Positions 41,845 through 50,738 of a stretch of DNA of 64,000 nt are shown in pieces. The notes beneath the pieces are model-generated. The model was not told the origin of the DNA. It did not search any database and saw only the letters and a program-made list of their open reading frames with translations. The stretch comes from Phycisphaeraceae bacterium (GTDB taxonomy: Bacteria > Planctomycetota > Phycisphaerae > Phycisphaerales > UBA1924). Numbering within the stretch: position 1 is the stretch's first letter; every line of letters begins with the position of its first letter. The translations under genes and the position numbers were made by a program. Location: assembly GCA_019636845.1 (NCBI GenBank), contig JAHBWV010000001.1:372001-436000 (forward strand). The letters run 5' to 3'.

Positions 41845-43926
41845 ATGAGGCGGAATCCGATGGGCGCGCTCCTCGCTTCGTTGCTCGCCATGCTGATGTT
41901 CCAGCCGTGCGTGGCCGATGCGCAGTATTACACTGTTCAGGATCTCGGCCTGCTCCCCGGCAGCACCGAGGGTGGGGCAGTCACGATCAATGATTCGGGC
42001 CAGGTGATGGGCGTCGCGGGCGATCCGTCCAACCCCTTCGCGCGCCGGATCTTCCTGTGGATTCCCGCCGAGGTCGGTCATCGCGGCGCTGGGCTCTTCG
42101 ATCTCGGGCTGATCGCGCATCGGCAGAGTATGCTCGGTGCGACAGGGCGAAACAACAGCGAGCACTGGGTGGGGTATGAGAAAGCCGGACCACCCGACTT
42201 TCCACAGGTCGCGTACATCTGGCACAAAGACAGCGGACTTCAGTTCCTGAGCGCACTCGATGGAGCGGTCTACTCGGTCGCGTCCGGTATCAACAACGCA
42301 AACACGGCCGTCGGAGCGTCATGCGTTGTGACGCCGGATGAGGATCGGGTGCTGGTCCCGTGGATGTGGTCTCCACAAGGCGGAATTGATGCACTGACTC
42401 TGCCTCAGGGTGCTGAGCACGCGATGGCCCAAGGGATCAACGACCGGGGTGTGATTGTCGGCGGCTCGCTCACGTCGCCGCGCCCGGTCTATCTCGTCTT
42501 CGCGCACCAGACTTTCACGGACCTCTCTCGTGCGATCGTCTGGAAAGGTGAGCACGCCTTTGATCTGAATGACTTCATCCCGTCGAACAGCGGTTGGATA
42601 CTGGTCAACGCGAGTGGAATCAATAACCGCGGACAGATCGCGGCGACCGCGCGGAACGCCGAGGGCGTACTCAGGCCTGTGTTGCTGACGCCCCAGTTCC
42701 TCGATTTCAATCTCGACGGCTCGATCGATCCGCAGGACATCGTCGACTTCATCGACGCGCAGCAGTCCGCAGATCCGACCACTGACTACAACGGCGACAC
42801 ATTCCTCAACGCTCCAGATCTGCAGATCCTGCTCGATGGAATCGCCGGCCAGCCCATTCCCGGTGACGAGTTCGAGATCGTTGATCCGAGGAACGACCTT
42901 GCGCGCATGATCGTGCTCTGGAGCTTGCTCAACCTTGAAGAGGTCGAGTTTGATCCCACATATATTGAGTGGAAGTCCTGTTGCAGGAACTCGTACCACC
43001 CCGATTGGAACCCACTCTGCTACGGCTGCCCCGGCAGTGATCCCATGAATCCACACAGCCCGGATGGTGCGCCCGGCTGGCCCGGTACCGCACCGAATAG
43101 CCCCTACTACCCAGATGGTGGTCCGGGTGGCGATGGGAGCGAAGGTGGCCACGGTGGCGATGGAGGAAACGCCGCTCCGGGTGGCAACGGCGGAAACGGA
43201 GGAAGCGGCGGATCCGGCACACCCCCCGCCAATCCTGCGGGCAATGGCGGGCGTGGCGGGCATGGCGGGCTCGGCGGCGGGCAGGGAGGGAATGGCGGCA
43301 GCGGCGGCGATGGATCGCTCTATGGGAATGGCGGCAGCGGCGGCAGTGGAGGGGACGGCGGACACGGAACAAGTGAGCCCGGCCTCGCTCCAGATGGTGG
43401 CAACGGGGGCCGTGGCGGCGCGGGCGGCGAAGGTGGCAACGCCGGAGGTCACGGAGGCGCAGGTGGTCACGGCGGCAACGGTGGAAATGGCGATGTGAAT
43501 GGTGGCGATGGTGGAGCGGGTGGCGATGCAGGGCCCGGTGCTGACGGAGGACTTATCGGGAACGGAGGAAATGGCGGCAGGGGGGGAAACGGGGGCGAAG
43601 GAGGCCTCTGGGATTCCGGCGGAGCCGGTGGGAACGGAGCCGATGGAGGTAATGGCGGGACTGGAAACGGAACGCCCCCACACCCTACAGGCGGAAACGG
43701 CGGCGGCGGTGGGAACGGCGGCAATGGAGGCCCAGCTGGACCGGGAGCACCGGGTGGAAATGGAGGCAGCGGCGGCACTGGACCGGGCGGTAATGGAACC
43801 GGCGGGAACGGCGGGAACGGTGGAAACTCTGGAAACAGTGGTGGTCCCGGTGGTGCTGGCGGCACCGGCGGCGGCGGTACGCCCCCAGGCAACTCCGGAA
43901 ATAGTGGAAGCCCTCCGCCCGGCTGA
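41845..43926 (+). CDS. Surface protein: HAF repeats, dockerin-like segment, PGRS-like Gly-rich domain
   Basis: ATG 41845 has an ideal ribosome site (GGGAGGG, seven bases away), favouring it over an upstream GTG at 41812. The 693-residue protein has a signal peptide (cut after about residue 26, VADA-QYY). Then come HAF-type repeats (about 28-285: [59 protein letters not shown]). A dockerin-like EF-hand pair follows (about 285-335: [15 protein letters not shown] and [16 protein letters not shown]). After a Cys-rich bridge (CCRNSY...CYGCPG) there are about 270 residues of Gly-Gly-Asn/Ser/Asp/Ala repeats to the end, like mycobacterial PE_PGRS or collagen-like surfaces. No PEP-CTERM tail is present. 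Its role is probably cell-surface or matrix. Confidence 0.8.
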   Translation: MRRNPMGALLASLLAMLMFQPCVADAQYYTVQDLGLLPGSTEGGAVTINDSGQVMGVAGDPSNPFARRIFLWIPAEVGHRGAGLFDLGLIAHRQSMLGATGRNNSEHWVGYEKAGPPDFPQVAYIWHKDSGLQFLSALDGAVYSVASGINNANTAVGASCVVTPDEDRVLVPWMWSPQGGIDALTLPQGAEHAMAQGINDRGVIVGGSLTSPRPVYLVFAHQTFTDLSRAIVWKGEHAFDLNDFIPSNSGWILVNASGINNRGQIAATARNAEGVLRPVLLTPQFLDFNLDGSIDPQDIVDFIDAQQSADPTTDYNGDTFLNAPDLQILLDGIAGQPIPGDEFEIVDPRNDLARMIVLWSLLNLEEVEFDPTYIEWKSCCRNSYHPDWNPLCYGCPGSDPMNPHSPDGAPGWPGTAPNSPYYPDGGPGGDGSEGGHGGDGGNAAPGGNGGNGGSGGSGTPPANPAGNGGRGGHGGLGGGQGGNGGSGGDGSLYGNGGSGGSGGDGGHGTSEPGLAPDGGNGGRGGAGGEGGNAGGHGGAGGHGGNGGNGDVNGGDGGAGGDAGPGADGGLIGNGGNGGRGGNGGEGGLWDSGGAGGNGADGGNGGTGNGTPPHPTGGNGGGGGNGGNGGPAGPGAPGGNGGSGGTGPGGNGTGGNGGNGGNSGNSGGPGGAGGTGGGGTPPGNSGNSGSPPPG

Positions 43927-43955
43927 ACCAGAATCTATAGAAGCGAAGAGCGATA

Positions 43956-43986
43956 CAACGGCCCCCGCATGACGCGAGGGCCGTTG
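43956..43986. terminator. Bidirectional terminator between convergent surface-protein genes
   Basis: CAACGGCCCcCGC-atgac-GCGaGGGCCGTTG followed by AACTTT on the plus strand. It sits between the Gly-rich protein gene and the choice-of-anchor-A gene and can serve both. Confidence 0.7.
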
Positions 43987-44054
43987 AACTTTCGTGCGCT
44001 CACACAACACGAAGGTCTGGATTGTCCCGCAGTGGCGGGCTTGGTCCTGCGGGA

Positions 44055-45068
44055 TCAGCGACGGCGACGGGAGGCCATCAGCCCCATGCCCGCCAGGGCG
44101 AGCGCCGCAGTGCCCGGTGCGGGAATCTCACCGTTGAAGCCGCCGCTCGGGTTCCAGTTCACCTGCCCGCCGCCCGTCAGCGAGCCGACGATGAGGTTTC
44201 CGGTCACGAGTCCGGAGGAGAAGTGCGTTGCGGCGTTCGGCGCGAGGATGCTGACCTTGTGGTCACCGCCCGACAGGTTGAACGTGGTCGCCTCGTTGAG
44301 GTTCAGCAGCGTCGAGGAGCCCGACGCTCCGTCCGCGTAGGTCCAGGTCTTCGAGCCGAAGGAGACGGTTTCACCGAGCAGGTTGATGACGACCGTGCCC
44401 GCGCCGGAGATCTTGATGCCCCACGCCGAGGCCAGATCAGCCGCGGCGATGTCAACAACCGTGAGCGGGCCGGACGCAGCGATCTGCAGTTCGCCCCACA
44501 GGTTGGTCGCGGTGGTGCTCGGCGCGAGCGAAGCGGCGTAGTTCGAGATGCTCAGGAACTGGTCGGAGACATCGAAGACGTTGATGGTGGGGGAGTAGGG
44601 TGCGTTCTCGCTCAGCGTGCCGAGGACAGTGACGGCGGGGCCGACCGTCTTTGTTCCGCCCAGAGAAACGGACCCGTTGAGCGAGCCGCCCAGGCCGGAG
44701 AGATTGCCGCCCGCGAAGACGGGTCCGTTGATCGACGCGTGGTTCATGATGACGTTGCCGGCGACCTCGATACCGTGGTTGGTGACTGCGCCGGAGAGGG
44801 TGAAGCTCCCTCCTCCGTAGTACGCTCGGGCGAGGGAGGGGGATGCGCTCGGAACGTCCTTCAGACTGAAGCCGCTAAACCACGCAGAACCCACCGAGCC
44901 GGCGGAGCCCTGAAAGTCTGAGCCGTAGCCCGAGCCGGCGGTGCCGATCGTTGAGCGGCTAAAGACGTTGAAGTCCCAGATGTTGGTGGGATCGGCGTTG
45001 GCGATACCGGCCGCGGCGAACAACACGGCCGCAGCAGAGGCGGCTTGAACGAACGAATTGGAACGCAT
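44055..45068 (-). CDS. Choice-of-anchor-A family protein with PEP-CTERM-like tail
   Basis: The 337-residue secreted protein has a signal peptide (cut after ADA near residue 26) and an N-terminal NIWDFNVFSRSTIG. The choice-of-anchor-A domain follows, with GGGSFTLSGAVTNHGIEVAGN and VINLLGETVSFGSKTWTY. The tail IPAPGTAALALAGMGLM ends in SRRRR, a Pro-x-Pro-Gly plus hydrophobic helix plus basic cluster of the planctomycete PEP-CTERM type, expected to be processed by an exosortase-like sorting enzyme. The gene is convergent with the Gly-rich surface protein and divergent from the ABC-F gene. It is probably a cell-surface or matrix protein; the ligand is unknown. Confidence 0.85.
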   Translation of the reverse strand: MRSNSFVQAASAAAVLFAAAGIANADPTNIWDFNVFSRSTIGTAGSGYGSDFQGSAGSVGSAWFSGFSLKDVPSASPSLARAYYGGGSFTLSGAVTNHGIEVAGNVIMNHASINGPVFAGGNLSGLGGSLNGSVSLGGTKTVGPAVTVLGTLSENAPYSPTINVFDVSDQFLSISNYAASLAPSTTATNLWGELQIAASGPLTVVDIAAADLASAWGIKISGAGTVVINLLGETVSFGSKTWTYADGASGSSTLLNLNEATTFNLSGGDHKVSILAPNAATHFSSGLVTGNLIVGSLTGGGQVNWNPSGGFNGEIPAPGTAALALAGMGLMASRRRR

Positions 45069-45386
45069 TGTCTTGTCTCTCCCGACTCAGAGTGGATCTA
45101 TGTGATTTCGTGAGGCGGTCTCTCTGCGCATCACGAACGAAATGGACTGTTCCAATTGAGCACGCGAGAAGCAAGCGAAACGCCGCAAAGAGTCGCGACA
45201 TCAATGGAATCACCTTGTCTTCACCAAGCTTATTGGACGTGCAGGGTCCGTTCACGAAGGTGACAGCGACGTGCGAGCGGCCTTGTCTCTCCGGGGTCTG
45301 CGTCTGTGATCCGGCAACGATCGTCGATCGGGCTACGCTCCATGTTCTGGTGGCTTCCCAGTGCCGCACAGTCCGGAGTCAATGAC
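45069..45386. other. Divergent intergenic region
   Basis: No gene is seen in these 318 bases between the choice-of-anchor-A gene and the ABC-F gene; they should carry both promoters. I find no outstanding palindrome or repeat and cannot fix -35/-10 boxes. Confidence 0.4.
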
Positions 45387-47279
45387 GTGCTTCTGAGCGC
45401 CCGCGACATCTCAAGAACCCACGGCCTGCAGACGCTTTTCCGTGGTGTTTCGATGAGCGTTGCATCCGGTGATCGAGTCGGACTTATCGGCCCCAACGGC
45501 GCCGGGAAGAGCACACTCCTCAAACTCCTGGCGGGAGAGGATCAGCCGGATGAAGGCACCATCACCCGGGCCAAGGGGCTCCGCGCTGTGTACGTCCCGC
45601 AGCAGGACACTTTCCCCGATGGATGGACCTCTACGCGAGTCGTTGTCGATGCCGCGGAACACGGCGTGAGTCTTGCTGCGATGGACCATCACGAGGCCGA
45701 GATTCTGGCCGAGACGATACTCGATCGCGTCGGATTTGACGGAGCGCACGCCGGCACGCCAGCGATGGACCTCTCCGGCGGGTGGAAGAAGCGTCTCTCA
45801 CTGGCGCGTGGTCTGGCGCGTGCGGCGGGCGAGCCCGATCTGCTGTTGCTCGACGAGCCGACAAACCACCTCGACCTCGCGGGCATCGCGTGGCTCGAAG
45901 ACCTGCTGCTCTCTCCCGGACCGAGCGGCGCACGATTCGCATCGATCTTCGTCACGCATGACCGCTCGTTCCTGGAGCGCATCGCCACGCGTGTCGTCGA
46001 GCTCAGCGCGGCGTACCCGCTCGGCACGCTCTCCGTGGAGGGAAACTACACGACGTTCCTCCGCCGGAAAGAGGAGTTTCTTGAGGGGCAGGCCGCGGCG
46101 GAGCGGTCGATGGCCAACCAGGTGCGGCAGGACCTCGCGTGGCTCCACCGCGGGGCCAAGGCGCGTCGCACGAAGGCCAAGAGCAGGATCGAGTCCAGCC
46201 ATCAGCGGATCGACGAACTGGCGGAGCTCAAGTCGCGCAACACCGCTGCGGCCGGCGCAGCGGCACGCGTCGACTTCAACGCGACCGATCGCAAGACCCG
46301 CAAACTGATATCGGCCCGCGGGGTCTCGAAGTCGCTCGGCGGACGCAGACTCTTCGAGAACGTCGATGTCGATCTCGGCGCGGGCGACTGCCTCGGCCTG
46401 CTCGGCCCAAACGGCAGCGGCAAGACCACGCTGATCCGCGTGCTCACCGGTGAGCTCGCGCCCGATGCCGGAAGTGTCGTGCGAGCGGACCCTCTGCCTC
46501 GTGTTGTTGTCTTCAGCCAGCACCGCAGAGACTTCGAGCCGACAACGCTCTTGCGCGACGCCATCTGCCCTGTCAGCGATCAGGTTCGCTTCAGAGGCCA
46601 GGCGATGCACATCACCGCGTGGTCGAGGCGATTCCTCTTCAAGGACTCCCAGCTCGCCCAGCCGGTCAGCACGCTCAGCGGCGGCGAACTCGCCCGCATC
46701 CACATCGCGAGGATCATGCTCGAACCGGCGGACGTGCTCGTGCTCGACGAGCCGACGAACGATCTTGATATCCCGACACTCGAAGCGCTTGAAGAAGCGC
46801 TCGAAGACTTCCCCGGCGCGCTCCTGCTCGTCACCCACGATCGCGCCATGCTCGATCGTCTGGCGTCAGAGGTCCTCGCGCTCGACGGACGAGGCGGACA
46901 CGCGATCGTTGCCAGTGTCGATCAGGCCGTCGCGCTCGAGCGCAAGGCGGCTGCACACTCGGTCTCGTCGCACGAACCGGCGCTATCGTCGCCACCGCAG
47001 GCGCAGCAGAACGCCGAGCTGACTACGCAGCAGCCCCGGCAGACGCAGAGCTCACGCAAGAAACTGAGTTACAACGAGCAGCGCGAGTACGACACCATGG
47101 AAGAACGGATCGGCCAGGCCGAGGCGCGGGTGTCACGCGCGGAAGCCGCGGTGAACGATCCGGCGATCGCGAGCGACCACGCACGAATGGCCGCGGCATG
47201 CGACGAGCTAGGTGCCGCGCAGCAGGCCGTCGCTGCTCTCTACGCCCGATGGGAAGAACTCGAATCGAAGCAGGCCTGA
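45387..47279 (+). CDS. uup: ABC-F family ATPase (Uup-like)
   Basis: I choose GTG 45387 (MLLSARDISRTHG) with GGAG eight bases upstream; ATG 45342 would add an unusual aromatic leader. The 630-residue soluble protein has two ABC domains: Walker A GPNGAGKST / signature LSGGWKKRLSLA / Walker B LLLLDEPTNHLD, and GPNGSGKTT / LSGGELARIHIA / VLVLDEPTNDLD. They are joined by a charged linker of about 80 residues. A C-terminal coiled coil (NEQREYDTMEERIGQAEARV) of the Uup type is present. ABC-F proteins act on the ribosome or, for Uup, on branched DNA; the coiled-coil tail favours Uup. No membrane partner is present. Confidence 0.88.
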   Translation: MLLSARDISRTHGLQTLFRGVSMSVASGDRVGLIGPNGAGKSTLLKLLAGEDQPDEGTITRAKGLRAVYVPQQDTFPDGWTSTRVVVDAAEHGVSLAAMDHHEAEILAETILDRVGFDGAHAGTPAMDLSGGWKKRLSLARGLARAAGEPDLLLLDEPTNHLDLAGIAWLEDLLLSPGPSGARFASIFVTHDRSFLERIATRVVELSAAYPLGTLSVEGNYTTFLRRKEEFLEGQAAAERSMANQVRQDLAWLHRGAKARRTKAKSRIESSHQRIDELAELKSRNTAAAGAAARVDFNATDRKTRKLISARGVSKSLGGRRLFENVDVDLGAGDCLGLLGPNGSGKTTLIRVLTGELAPDAGSVVRADPLPRVVVFSQHRRDFEPTTLLRDAICPVSDQVRFRGQAMHITAWSRRFLFKDSQLAQPVSTLSGGELARIHIARIMLEPADVLVLDEPTNDLDIPTLEALEEALEDFPGALLLVTHDRAMLDRLASEVLALDGRGGHAIVASVDQAVALERKAAAHSVSSHEPALSSPPQAQQNAELTTQQPRQTQSSRKKLSYNEQREYDTMEERIGQAEARVSRAEAAVNDPAIASDHARMAAACDELGAAQQAVAALYARWEELESKQA

Positions 47280-47316
47280 GCGTGTGATCGAGCGACGCGG
47301 GGGCCGCTCGACGCGC

Positions 47317-47430
47317 TTACTTCGACCCGCCCTCTTTCTTGACGAGCACGTACTTGGACTTCCACTTGCGGCTGCTGCCCTTGCGCTTCTTGGTCGCCCA
47401 GCGGATCTTCTTCTTCACCATCTCAGCCAT
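47317..47430 (-). CDS. 37-residue Lys/Arg-rich protein
   Basis: ATG 47430 opens a 37-codon frame, MAEMVKKKIRWATKKRKGSS continuing RKWKSKYVLVKKEGGSK, ending TAA 47317. GGAG lies nine bases upstream; a second in-frame ATG at codon 4 is possible. It is extremely basic, with an aromatic pattern (W11, W23, Y26) like very small ribosomal or ribosome-associated proteins such as the Thx type, but I cannot match it to a named family. It lies between the convergent ABC-F gene and the leftward RRM gene unit. The small size, ribosome site and non-random composition support a real gene. Confidence 0.55.
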   Translation of the reverse strand: MAEMVKKKIRWATKKRKGSSRKWKSKYVLVKKEGGSK

Positions 47431-47575
47431 TGGAACTGCTCCAGCGTGATCGTTCAAGAGTCGGCGTCGGCCGAACCACGTGTTCTGCATGCCGCTCGGC
47501 GTTGCGATACCAGGGTTGGATGGTATCGCTCATCGAGTCGCCGATCGAGAGCATGGCGTGCTGATCAATGAAACA

Positions 47576-47603
47576 GAGCCGGGGCCCGCAAAGGCCCCGG
47601 CTC
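47576..47603 (-). terminator. Terminator of the RRM gene
   Basis: GAGCCGGGGCC-cgcaaa-GGCCCCGGCTC is followed on the minus strand by TGTTTCATTGATC, 30 bases past the RRM stop. Confidence 0.75.
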
Positions 47604-47633
47604 ATTGAGTGCTACGCGAGTGTCCGGGTTGGA

Positions 47634-47972
47634 TCACCAGCGGCCGCGACCGCCGCCGCCACCGCCACCACCGAAGCCGCCCCGTCCGCCGCCACCACCG
47701 CCAAAGCCACCACGACCGCCGCCGCCACCCTCGCGGGGCTTGGCCTCGTTCACGGTGAGATCGCGGCCATCGACGCTGCTGCCGTTGAGGGCGTTCATCG
47801 CGGCCCGTGCCTGGTCGTCATCGCTCATCTCGACGAAACCGAAACCGCGCGGGCGGCCGGTCTCGCGATCCATGACGAGTGACGCCGAGGTCACGGAGCC
47901 GTGCGCCTCGAAGAGCTGACGAAGCTGGGACTCGGATGTGTTGAAAGAGAGATTGCCGACATAGATCTTCAT
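47634..47972 (-). CDS. Glycine-rich RNA-binding protein (single RRM)
   Basis: The 112-residue protein has one RRM with RNP2 IYVGNL (residues 3-8) and RNP1 RGFGFVEM (42-49), followed by a tail of about 33 residues of GGGGRGGF repeats ending GRGRW. This is the bacterial cold-shock-type RRM protein found in cyanobacteria and planctomycetes; it binds RNA through the RNP aromatic residues and the RGG-like tail. AAGGTAG lies seven bases before ATG. An A/T-poor leader of about 190 bases upstream could hold regulatory structure, since such genes are often cold-regulated. It is monocistronic. Confidence 0.92.
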   Translation of the reverse strand: MKIYVGNLSFNTSESQLRQLFEAHGSVTSASLVMDRETGRPRGFGFVEMSDDDQARAAMNALNGSSVDGRDLTVNEAKPREGGGGGRGGFGGGGGGRGGFGGGGGGGGRGRW

Positions 47973-48115
47973 GCGTTTCTACCTTGCCCGAAAGTGTGGA
48001 TGACCGGTGCTTGAACTCGGGCAGGAGAAGCGTCGGAGACCCCGGATCCTCGCCCACGAGTTGGGCGAGACCGATGCCGATTGCCTGAGTATAGGAAGGA
48101 TGCCCTTCGTGGGCG

Positions 48116-48136
48116 CGAGAATCCCCGGGATTCTCG
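48116..48136 (-). terminator. Perfect inverted repeat downstream of the radical SAM gene
   Basis: CGAGAATCCC-C-GGGATTCTCG is a perfect 10-base-pair palindrome, 27 bases past the radical SAM stop and 144 bases upstream of the RRM start. It can be that gene's terminator or an operator for the RRM gene. Confidence 0.5.
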
Positions 48137-48162
48137 GCGATCGTCTTCCTGGCCCCTTCAGG

Positions 48163-49245
48163 TCAGAAAAGTGAGATCTGTCCCTCGGCGTCCGTCCGTG
48201 GTGGGCGGAACGCGCCGTGGTTATGAGGTGGAGACGGGCGATCAAGGCCGTACCGACGCGAAAAGAGCCGGAAGGACTGCCGGATCTGGTCCGCGACAGG
48301 ACCCCTGCCGACGAAACGCTCTCCGAACGCGCTGCTGGACATCTCCCCATTGCGGCACTGACGCAACAGTGACTCGGCCTTCGCCGCACGATCAGGAAAG
48401 TGCGCCTCCAGCCATGCCGTGTAGATCGCCTTGTTCTGATGGGGCAGTCTCAGCAGGATGTACGCCGCGTTGTGGGCCCCGGCATCCGCCGCGGCTTCGA
48501 GAATCTGGGCCACCTCGTGGTCGTTGATCGCCGGGATGATCGGCGCGACCATCACCGAGACCGGAATGCCTAGTTCAGCGATCGTCCGGATCGTGTCGAG
48601 TCTCGATCGTGGGCTTGAGGCACGCGGCTCCATCACCGAAGCCAGCCGGTTGTCCAGCGTTGTCAGACTTACCGCGACGTGGACCGAACCAGTCGCGTGC
48701 AGCTCGCGAAGCAGGTCCATATCACGGAGAATCAGCGAGCTCTTGGTGATGATCGAGACCGGGTGGCGGCACTCGGCAAGCACTTCGAGCACACTCCGCG
48801 TGATTCCAAGATCGCGCTCGATCGGTTGGTAAGGATCGGTCACGCCCGAGAGGACGATGGTCTCGGGTCTCCATTTCGGGTCGGACAACTCACGCCTCAG
48901 CAGCCGCGCCGCGTCGTGCTTCGCGAACAGAATGGACTCAAAGTCGATGCCGGGCGAGAGCCCGAGGTACTCGTGCCCTGGTCTTGCGTAGCAGTAGAAG
49001 CATCCGTGCTCGCACCCGCGATACGGATTGATCGTCCAGTTGAAGTGAATGTCCGGGGAATCAACGCGATTGATGATCGTCTTGGCGTGGTCGGTTCGGA
49101 TCGTTGTTGAGAACCGCGTGCCTTGCCCGCGCTCCCTGAGTTCGGCATCGAGCGCGTCGCCATCGATGGTCAGGGTGACACGCTCGTACCGGCCCGTCGG
49201 GTTGATCGTCGAGCCCCGCCCTCGCGCGAGATGTGGAGCAACCAT
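48163..49245 (-). CDS. Radical SAM protein (PA0069/SplB-like)
   Basis: I use ATG 49245 (MVAPHLARGRGSTINPTGRY), since GRGSTxNPxGRY is the usual N-terminus of this family; an open frame reaches back to 49383. The 360-residue protein has the 4Fe-4S cluster motif RGCEHGCFYCYARP (Cys78, Cys82, Cys85), then KWRPETIVLSGVTDPYQPIE and ITKSSLILRDMDLL. It belongs to the PA0069 family of uncharacterised radical SAM proteins related to spore photoproduct lyase. It ends AEGQISLF. No substrate gene is next to it. The family is secure, the reaction is unknown. Confidence 0.88.
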   Translation of the reverse strand: MVAPHLARGRGSTINPTGRYERVTLTIDGDALDAELRERGQGTRFSTTIRTDHAKTIINRVDSPDIHFNWTINPYRGCEHGCFYCYARPGHEYLGLSPGIDFESILFAKHDAARLLRRELSDPKWRPETIVLSGVTDPYQPIERDLGITRSVLEVLAECRHPVSIITKSSLILRDMDLLRELHATGSVHVAVSLTTLDNRLASVMEPRASSPRSRLDTIRTIAELGIPVSVMVAPIIPAINDHEVAQILEAAADAGAHNAAYILLRLPHQNKAIYTAWLEAHFPDRAAKAESLLRQCRNGEMSSSAFGERFVGRGPVADQIRQSFRLFSRRYGLDRPSPPHNHGAFRPPRTDAEGQISLF

Positions 49246-49349
49246 GCCATCAGGATGGTCCCCGGTATCGCGTGGATTGCGAGGTCTGCGGTGCACCACG
49301 GGCGATTGTATTCGGATTCCGTTTGGTTTCAAGGGCCGCGTGGTATGAA

Positions 49350-49381
49350 GCACGGCCCACGCCGCAGAGCGTGAGCCGTGC
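49350..49381 (-). terminator. Terminator of the Gly-Asp-rich secreted protein gene
   Basis: GCACGGCcCACGC and GCGTGaGCCGTGC pair (49350-49362 with 49369-49381), 34 bases past the stop at 49415. Confidence 0.6.
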
Positions 49382-49414
49382 ATGAGAGATGAAGGCGTGA
49401 TGGTGCGCGTCGTG

Positions 49415-50482
49415 TCAGTTGACCTCTTCGCAGTTCACGATGGTGCCGAATCCGAAGGCCCGGTCAAACCCTGCGCCGCCATCGATGAACGGGGTTGCCA
49501 GGCGTGGCCCATCCACGATGAGCTTGAGGTAGTCATCGCCGCCCGCACCGAGCAGACGGGGACGGCCGGTCACGGAGCCCTTGGCGAAGAAGTCGACCGT
49601 GTCGTTGCCGAGCGCGCCGTTGAAGGTCATGAGCACGCGGCCGTTGCTCTCGCTGCTGAACTTGATGGTGTCGGCGTCGGCTCCACCGTTGACGCTGCCG
49701 GAGAAGTTCGCGGGGCCGCCACGCGAGACATTGGTGAGCTCGAAGACATCGATCCCCGCCCCGAGCGAGGCGAGCGTCGCGAGATTGAGGGTCCCGGGTC
49801 CGAGCGTGTCGATCGAGATGATCGCGGAGTCATTCCCCGCGCCGGTGTTCGGGCTCGCGCTGACGCTAATGGAAGCGGCGTTTGACTTGACGCTCAGGTC
49901 GTACGTGTCCTTGCCCCCTGTGCCGGTCGATGAGAGCGAAACGGACATCAACTGAGACGCCTCGGGGGAGTCGATGCTCGCGACGGTCTCGTTCGTTCCG
50001 GCACCCTGATTGGTGACCCAGCTGGCTGCAAAGGCCCGCGCGAACGAGACGACCTCGAAGAGCACCTTGTCCTCGCCCGTGCCGCCCGTGACAGACACGG
50101 ACGAGCTCGCGTCCATGATGCTCGAACCCAGGTTGTAGATGACCTTGACGTCCGAGTTGCCCGGGCCGGTGTTGGCGGTGATCGCCGGAGCATCGCCCGT
50201 GAAGATCCGGAACTCGACGTAGTCGTTCCTCGGCCCGGCTGTCAGGTCGATCGAGGTGATGCCGAAGTACTGCGTCGCCGGTGCGCCGATCACGCCCGAG
50301 AGGCGGACCTCACCCGGAACCGGACCGACCTCGATTTCCATCTGCTGGTCGGTTGCGAACGCGCTGGTGTTGATGGTCATGGCCCCGCCCGAGACCGTGA
50401 CGGTCTGGGCCATGGACGTGCCGGCGAGCGAGGCGAGGAGTGCCGCGCAGGCGATGCAGACGATGCCGTGTGAACGCTTCAT
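49415..50482 (-). CDS. Secreted Gly-Asp-rich beta protein (RTX-like turns)
   Basis: ATG 50482 (MKRSHGIVCIACAALLASLA) gives a signal peptide cut near AQ-TVTV (residue 26) and a 355-residue product; the open frame further upstream is non-coding. The protein is beta-rich. Its C-terminal half has calcium-turn-like repeats NGGADADTIKF, NGALGNDTVDFF and LGAGGDDYLKLI, which resemble RTX/hemolysin-type GGxGxD turns but are irregular. It ends FGTIVNCEEVN. There is no PEP-CTERM tail. It is probably an extracellular or surface protein; no secretion-system gene is adjacent. Confidence 0.7.
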   Translation of the reverse strand: MKRSHGIVCIACAALLASLAGTSMAQTVTVSGGAMTINTSAFATDQQMEIEVGPVPGEVRLSGVIGAPATQYFGITSIDLTAGPRNDYVEFRIFTGDAPAITANTGPGNSDVKVIYNLGSSIMDASSSVSVTGGTGEDKVLFEVVSFARAFAASWVTNQGAGTNETVASIDSPEASQLMSVSLSSTGTGGKDTYDLSVKSNAASISVSASPNTGAGNDSAIISIDTLGPGTLNLATLASLGAGIDVFELTNVSRGGPANFSGSVNGGADADTIKFSSESNGRVLMTFNGALGNDTVDFFAKGSVTGRPRLLGAGGDDYLKLIVDGPRLATPFIDGGAGFDRAFGFGTIVNCEEVN

Positions 50483-50738
50483 TTCGATGCTCCATTCTTT
50501 GGTGCTCTCACGAGTGGCCCGCGACTCTCGCGGTCCATGCCCAAATCTAGAGACATTCGAATTACTGACAAGTGCGCGTAGATAATATAAATACATATTA
50601 CATGCGTTCGCCGTGAACGTCTGGCCACAGACGCGATGCGAGGGCGGTACCTCTGGCCAATGGCGAGCACACCAGGCCGCGCACGCACCCGCCGGCCACC
50701 GCTGGCCCTGTGGCCAGAGCTGTGCCGGCGAGTCCCGA
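50483..50738. other. Intergenic region with AT-rich island and TGGCCA palindromes
   Basis: No gene is seen. An unusually AT-rich stretch (about 50576-50601, TAATATAAATACATATTACA) contrasts with the GC-rich surroundings and may contain the promoter of the secreted-protein gene. To its right, TGGCCA words recur, and CTCTGGCCA (about 50650) can pair with TGGCCAGAG (about 50712-50720). That stem could terminate the carbonic anhydrase transcript. Confidence 0.4.

Noticed and set aside
43110-43920. Possible CRISPR or minisatellite array
   Set aside because: The repetitiveness is protein-level Gly-rich coding with irregular units, not fixed repeats with spacers; no cas genes are in the window.
42319-44010. 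563-codon open frame antisense to the Gly-rich surface protein
   Set aside because: Ala/Thr/Ser-rich shadow created by the GGN repeats; no ribosome site, and it runs through the terminator.
49415-50482. Type I-secreted RTX toxin
   Set aside because: It has a Sec signal peptide, only irregular GGxGxD-like turns, and no hlyB/hlyD neighbours.
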